A stretch of 9,834 nucleotides of DNA, taken from assembly GCA_947095945.1 (NCBI GenBank), contig CAMUQM010000059.1, positions 1-9,834 of the forward strand. Direction: 5' to 3'. Source of the DNA: an uncultured Prevotella sp. GTDB lineage: Bacteria; Bacteroidota; Bacteroidia; Bacteroidales; Bacteroidaceae. Made by a program: the position numbers and the translations under genes. The notes below the pieces were generated by a model. That model ran no database searches, was not told the origin of the DNA, and worked only from the letters and a program-made list of their open reading frames with translations. Positions 6,495 through 9,834 of this stretch are shown piece by piece; position 1 is the first letter of the stretch; the number at the start of each line of letters is the position of its first letter.

Positions 6495-7046
6495 TTATTG
6501 TTTGTTTCTATATTCTATTCTTGCTCTTGTCATTTGCTCGCGTATTCCACCATGTTTAATAAAATCATCTTTGATATGATCTAAATATTTTCTAAGTATT
6601 ACATCTTCTTGATAAATCAATGTAATAGCAATGTTAGCTATTGTTTCATCTGTGCGTACTTGAATCGCATTGCGATAAAAAGCAGACTCGTTATGCTTGG
6701 CACATACGCGTCGGGCAATGATTGCATTCTTATCATTTACATTCCATTTTATAAGATTTCGGACACGAAGATAATCTTCGTAATCAATTAAAAGTTCTTG
6801 AAGGCTGGCACGTGCAACATTCACTAACTTTATTTCTGTTTCTGCAGAGGTTGTCGAGGCAGCACATCCTTCTGCAATATTTTGCTTCCCTGAGCGGGCT
6901 GCTTGTATCATCTGGTCTATCGTCCTGTCGTTTCTATCTAAAAAATGGTGGGCAAAGTAATAGGTAATATCATAAATGCATTCTGCTTTCTGATAAGCTA
7001 TCAGGTTGCGATAGTTGCCCTTTTGTGGCAAGAAAGATGTTTCCAT
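6495..7046 (-). CDS. Four-helix-bundle (S23/IVP-like) protein
   Basis: The 183-aa protein resembles the family first found in intervening sequences of 23S rRNA genes (S23/IVP four-helix bundle), in the longer form that carries a C-terminal suffix. Visible family features are NLIAYQKAECIYDITYYF (14-31), RTIDQMIQAARSGKQNIAEG (41-60) and a third helix with SLQELLIDYEDYLR (81-94). The C-terminal part (about 105-183) is helical and basic at its end. There is no signal or membrane segment. The molecular role of free-standing members is unknown; related structures form pentamers and nucleic acid binding has been suggested. It splits the men operon between menB and menC: 10 nt before menC, and 155 nt of repeat-filled sequence after menB. 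It looks more AT-rich than its neighbours, which may indicate later insertion. Confidence 0.85.
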   Translation of the reverse strand: METSFLPQKGNYRNLIAYQKAECIYDITYYFAHHFLDRNDRTIDQMIQAARSGKQNIAEGCAASTTSAETEIKLVNVARASLQELLIDYEDYLRVRNLIKWNVNDKNAIIARRVCAKHNESAFYRNAIQVRTDETIANIAITLIYQEDVILRKYLDHIKDDFIKHGGIREQMTRARIEYRNKQ

Positions 7047-7086
7047 GATTGTTTCTTAGTTGTTGGTAATAAAGGTTCTGTTAGAT

Positions 7087-7117
7087 TTATTGGCCTAATA
7101 AGGCTAATTAGCCAAAT
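7087..7117. repeat. Left arm of long inverted repeat in men operon
   Basis: This 31-nt arm is complementary to 7158-7188 at 28 of 31 positions. It contains the perfect 12-bp palindrome GGCTAATTAGCC (7102-7113) and belongs to the GGCTAA repeat family of the other men gaps. Together the arms enclose a 39-nt loop in the gap between menB and the four-helix gene. Confidence 0.75.
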
Positions 7118-7157
7118 TGTTGATAAGTTCTATAGTCTTTGTTTACTAAATGGATTC

Positions 7158-7195
7158 ATTGGGCTTATTAGCCTAATTAGGCCAATAAGTCCAAT
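7158..7195. repeat. Right arm, itself a 38-bp palindrome
   Basis: The 38-nt sequence is a near-perfect palindrome centred on CCTAATTAGG (7172-7181), with only two non-complementary position pairs, both of which would be G-U wobbles in RNA on one strand. Its first 31 nt also pair with 7087-7117. The RNA could thus form either a local hairpin here or a large one across the gap. It ends 6 nt before the menB stop codon. Confidence 0.75.
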
Positions 7196-7201
7196 AGCTA
7201 A

Positions 7202-8029
7202 TTATGGGAACTGTGGATACTTGTCAAAGTCTGGCTTACGTTTTTCAAGGAAAGCCTTGCCACCTTCCTGTGCTTCATCAAGTGTGTAGTAGAGCATTGT
7301 GGCATCACCTGCAAGCTCCTGAATACCTGCCTGACCATCAAGTTCGGCGTTAAAGCCGGCCTTCATCATACGGAGTGCTAATGGAGAACGCTCTATCATT
7401 GTCTCTGCCCAGTCTATACACTCATCTTCGAGACGGTCGAAAGGAACCACCTTATTGACTAATCCCATTCGTTCTGCTTCTTCTGCAGAGTACTGACAAC
7501 ACAAGAACCAAATCTCACGAGCCTTCTTTTGACCAACAACACGTGCCAAATAAGAGGCGCCGAAGCCAGCATCGAAAGAGCCAACCTTTGGTCCTGTCTG
7601 TCCAAAGATAGCGTTCTCTGAAGCAATAGAGAGGTCGCATACCACGTGAAGGACGTGTCCACCACCAATCGCATAGCCGTTTACCATTGCGATGACTGGC
7701 TTTGGAAGACGTCGAATCTGCATCTGTAAGTCAAGCACATTGAGGCGTGGAACACCGTCATTACCGATATATCCGCCATGTCCCTTTACGTTCATATCAC
7801 CGCCAGAGCAGAATGCTTTGTCGCCTGCACCAGTGAGGATGACTACGCGAATGTCAAGTGCTTCACGACAATAGTTGAAGGCCTGTGACATTTCCCACAC
7901 TGTTTTCGGGGTGAAAGCATTACGATAGCGAGGACGGTTGATAGTTACTTTTGCTATGTGGTTGTACTCTTCAAAGAGGATTTCCTCAAAGTTGAAGCCT
8001 TCAATAGGCTTCCATTCTCTTTTCTCCAT
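7202..8029 (-). CDS. menB: 1,4-Dihydroxy-2-naphthoyl-CoA synthase
   Basis: MenB converts OSB-CoA to DHNA-CoA by a Dieckmann-type ring closure. The 275-aa length and crotonase fold fit the family. The first oxyanion/CoA region is FCSGGD (73-78), the second is GYAIGGGH (118-125), and the signature QTGPKVGSFDAG spans 144-155. Gly at 146 (QTGP) with Trp at 174 (REIW) marks the bicarbonate-dependent type, which uses bound bicarbonate as the catalytic base; the other type has Asp in place of that Gly. The C-terminal segment LYYTLDEAQEG (246-256) supplies the conserved tyrosine, and the end KPDFDKYPQFP is typical. It lies 83 nt below menD and 155 nt above the four-helix gene. No clear Shine-Dalgarno is seen; the ATG at 8029 gives the expected N-terminus. 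Confidence 0.95.
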   Translation of the reverse strand: MEKREWKPIEGFNFEEILFEEYNHIAKVTINRPRYRNAFTPKTVWEMSQAFNYCREALDIRVVILTGAGDKAFCSGGDMNVKGHGGYIGNDGVPRLNVLDLQMQIRRLPKPVIAMVNGYAIGGGHVLHVVCDLSIASENAIFGQTGPKVGSFDAGFGASYLARVVGQKKAREIWFLCCQYSAEEAERMGLVNKVVPFDRLEDECIDWAETMIERSPLALRMMKAGFNAELDGQAGIQELAGDATMLYYTLDEAQEGGKAFLEKRKPDFDKYPQFP

Positions 8030-8112
8030 AGGGTCTTTTTGTTTTTGATTGATTATAGAGTGGTTGCCAAGCTATTTCTAAAATAAGGATAGACAATGGC
8101 AAGTTCATTTTG

Positions 8113-9774
8113 TTAAAATGCTTGATAATAATCTTTCAGGGCTTGGGCATCCTCCTCTGCGTTTGTGAATATTTCTAAAAGTACTGGTCCTTCCTCTGAA
8201 TTGAAGAACTTATCAAGATTCTCGTAAAGTTCTTTCTCGTTACGTGCAGAGAGATAGACGATGTCGTGTGTTTGACAGATTCCTTCTGCAGTGGTTGTGT
8301 GTTGGGCAGCAATAGCACTATCCCGATAGGGTGAACGCTCTAATCCAGACAGCTGATGGAAGATACCTCCACCGCCATTGTTAAGTAAGAGGATAGACAG
8401 GTTAGGCGAAAGAGATTCGTTCCATAGTGCATTTTGATCATAGAAGAAACTCAAGTCACCGATAACACAGTATACATCCTCTTCTTCTTGATGTGCAATG
8501 GCATAACCAACAGCTGTTGATAACGAGCCTTCGATACCATTCACGCCTCGATTGACATAGATGTATTGATCAGAGAAGATGTTACCAAGACGAACAGCCG
8601 TGCTGTTTCCATAGAACAATTCACCATCAACAGCTTCTTCTCTCATCTTTTCGTGGAAAGCTTTAACAGCTAACATTTGTGAGAAACGTGGCTTTATCGT
8701 TTTTCGGATGGCTAAGGCTTTGTCGAAAGCCTTGTTCCATAAGTTTACAAAATCCTTCTTTTTAACGTCTTCGCTCTCATTGGCAAAGATACCGATGACA
8801 TCTTCTGCTGAGCCTTGGATAATGTCAGTAGTATGCATAAAAGTATCACAAAACTCACCACTCTCATTTGCAACGATTGACATCTTACACTCACACTTAC
8901 GCAAGAATTGACGGAGTTGTTTGCTGACAATCGTCCCTCCTATATATATAAGGTGGTCAGGGCGATAAGCTTTATCCTCACCAATCATCTTCAACACTTC
9001 ATCAATGGGTTGTGCAGGCCCAATATCGTCATCTGCCAACTTCTCCTGAATAACGACAGCAACCTTTTTCAATGCCTCAATTGCCTCAAGCGAATTGCCC
9101 ACAACCTCAGGTATTAATTGACCAAGAACAACCATCAGTTTCTTGGCACGGAAGAAGTCGGCTGCCATTTCATAGACACAAACGTCATTCGTTGCTGCAT
9201 ACATCAGGAAAATATTGCGTTCGTCAGGAAGTTGAGGAACGTTATATTCAAAGAGAGGTTCGCTGATAGGAACATTGATATGCACAGGACTGCCATCGTT
9301 CATTCGTACTGCATTCAGCGCTTCGTTGACTAATCGGTTGCAATACCAGCGTTCCTCGTCGTTGTGAGGCTCTGGTAATGTAACACTCTTGCGAACGTTT
9401 GGTTCCAATGCACGATATTGTCGAATCGTCTGCCCATCCTGTTGGTCAATCCATTGTGCCGGTCTGTCGGCTGAAATGATAATCAACGGACGGTTCTGAT
9501 AATAGGCTTCAGCAGCAGCAGGTGCCAAGTTGAGTAAGGCAGAACCCGATGTGACACAAACGGCAACAGGTTCATTATCAGCCAGTGTCATACCTAAAGC
9601 GACGAAACCAGCTGTCCTTTCATCAGTGACGGGATAGCACTCAATATCAGGACAAGCACAGAGGTTGTGCACAATAGGCGAGTTACGAGAACCCGGACAT
9701 ACAACGGCTTTCTTGACACGTTCCTTTACGAGTAAGGCTGTGAGGATGTTTACGTTTTCTTTGTTGCTGTACAT
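8113..9774 (-). CDS. menD: SEPHCHC synthase (MenD)
   Basis: MenD joins isochorismate and the succinic semialdehyde unit made from 2-oxoglutarate, giving SEPHCHC; it is the first committed menaquinone step and needs thiamine diphosphate and Mg2+. The 553-aa protein shows PGSRNSPI (27-34), the catalytic glutamate E52 in TDERTAGF, the TSGSALLNLAPAAAEAYYQ stretch (75-93), and SADRP (101-105). It also has NRGVNGIEGSLSTAVGYA (408-425) and the cofactor motif GDLSFFYDQNALWN (439-452) closing with NNGGGGIF (465-472). Length and motif order match MenD rather than other enzymes of this superfamily. It is the first men gene visible; menF may lie upstream, outside the window. Just before its ATG runs a 7-nt tandem repeat in place of any recognisable Shine-Dalgarno. 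Confidence 0.95.
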   Translation of the reverse strand: MYSNKENVNILTALLVKERVKKAVVCPGSRNSPIVHNLCACPDIECYPVTDERTAGFVALGMTLADNEPVAVCVTSGSALLNLAPAAAEAYYQNRPLIIISADRPAQWIDQQDGQTIRQYRALEPNVRKSVTLPEPHNDEERWYCNRLVNEALNAVRMNDGSPVHINVPISEPLFEYNVPQLPDERNIFLMYAATNDVCVYEMAADFFRAKKLMVVLGQLIPEVVGNSLEAIEALKKVAVVIQEKLADDDIGPAQPIDEVLKMIGEDKAYRPDHLIYIGGTIVSKQLRQFLRKCECKMSIVANESGEFCDTFMHTTDIIQGSAEDVIGIFANESEDVKKKDFVNLWNKAFDKALAIRKTIKPRFSQMLAVKAFHEKMREEAVDGELFYGNSTAVRLGNIFSDQYIYVNRGVNGIEGSLSTAVGYAIAHQEEEDVYCVIGDLSFFYDQNALWNESLSPNLSILLLNNGGGGIFHQLSGLERSPYRDSAIAAQHTTTAEGICQTHDIVYLSARNEKELYENLDKFFNSEEGPVLLEIFTNAEEDAQALKDYYQAF

Positions 9775-9780
9775 TGTGGG

Positions 9781-9808
9781 TGTTGGGTGTTGAGTGTTGG
9801 GTGTTGAT
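9781..9808. repeat. Heptamer tandem repeat before menD
   Basis: Four consecutive 7-nt units, TGTTGGG, TGTTGAG, TGTTGGG and TGTTGAT, begin 6 nt upstream of the menD start (seen on the minus strand as CCCAACA-type units). A fifth, degenerate unit may reach to the ATG. It occupies the position where a ribosome binding site would lie, so changes in copy number could alter menD translation. Confidence 0.75.
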
Positions 9809-9816
9809 GGTTAGGG

Positions 9817-9834
9817 TTATTGGGCTAATAGGGC
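9817..9834. repeat. GGCTAA repeat, cut by window edge
   Basis: TTATTGGGCTAATAGGGC is a further copy of the motif found at 5402-5436 and 7087-7195, here upstream of menD. It runs off the window, so its full extent and any pairing partner cannot be seen. Confidence 0.6.

Noticed and set aside
7087..7188. Inverted repeat as ends of an insertion sequence
   Set aside because: The arms enclose only 39 nt, with no room for a transposase and no visible target duplication.
6945..7289. A 114-codon + strand open frame across the menB to four-helix gap
   Set aside because: It is antisense to two well-supported genes and its middle is the translated inverted repeat, giving repetitive IGLI/RLIS-like residues.
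8106..8120. CATTTTGTTAAAATG inverted repeat at the end of menD
   Set aside because: Six AT-rich pairs with no T-run, overlapping the stop codon; easily expected by chance.

Overview
The window looks like a chromosomal segment of a Prevotella-like member of the Bacteroidota. The evidence is its moderately AT-rich base composition, promoters of the Bacteroidota type (TTTG, about 20 nt, TAnnTTTG), mostly weak Shine-Dalgarno sequences, a tRNA without an encoded CCA end, and the protein families present. The genus is an inference and I do not assign a species.

Left part, 1-831: the 3' half of a tRNA-Gln(CUG) with a strong intrinsic terminator, then a small exported rhodanese-domain protein on the + strand. 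It is followed by a 320-bp gap that holds an elaborate palindrome built of 22-bp repeats and a putative two-way terminator, facing the convergent minus-strand genes.

Middle, 832-4349: all minus strand. A 648-aa five-repeat DUF349 protein has its own promoter. Upstream of it lies a CorA-type divalent cation transporter with a near-consensus promoter. The transporter has a roughly 125-nt leader that contains an 11-codon open reading frame and a chain of mutually exclusive hairpins reaching the ribosome binding site. A 544-bp gap upstream of corA also carries a strong stem-loop close to the end of menE.

Right part, 4350-9834: the menaquinone (vitamin K2) pathway on the minus strand, transcribed in the order menD, menB, a four-helix-bundle (S23/IVP-like) gene, menC, menE. 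MenD makes SEPHCHC from isochorismate and 2-oxoglutarate. MenC dehydrates SHCHC to o-succinylbenzoate, MenE makes the CoA ester, and MenB closes the second ring to DHNA-CoA. MenF, MenH, the DHNA-CoA thioesterase, MenA and MenG are not in the window; menF may lie just upstream, beyond 9834. The four-helix gene is the one member with no known role in quinone synthesis.

Three of the operon junctions (upstream of menE, upstream of the four-helix gene, upstream of menD) carry short repeats related to TTGGGCTAATTAGGC, arranged as tandem copies or long inverted repeats. The most promising regulatory candidate is the corA leader; the repeat family and the embedded four-helix gene are the other points worth following.
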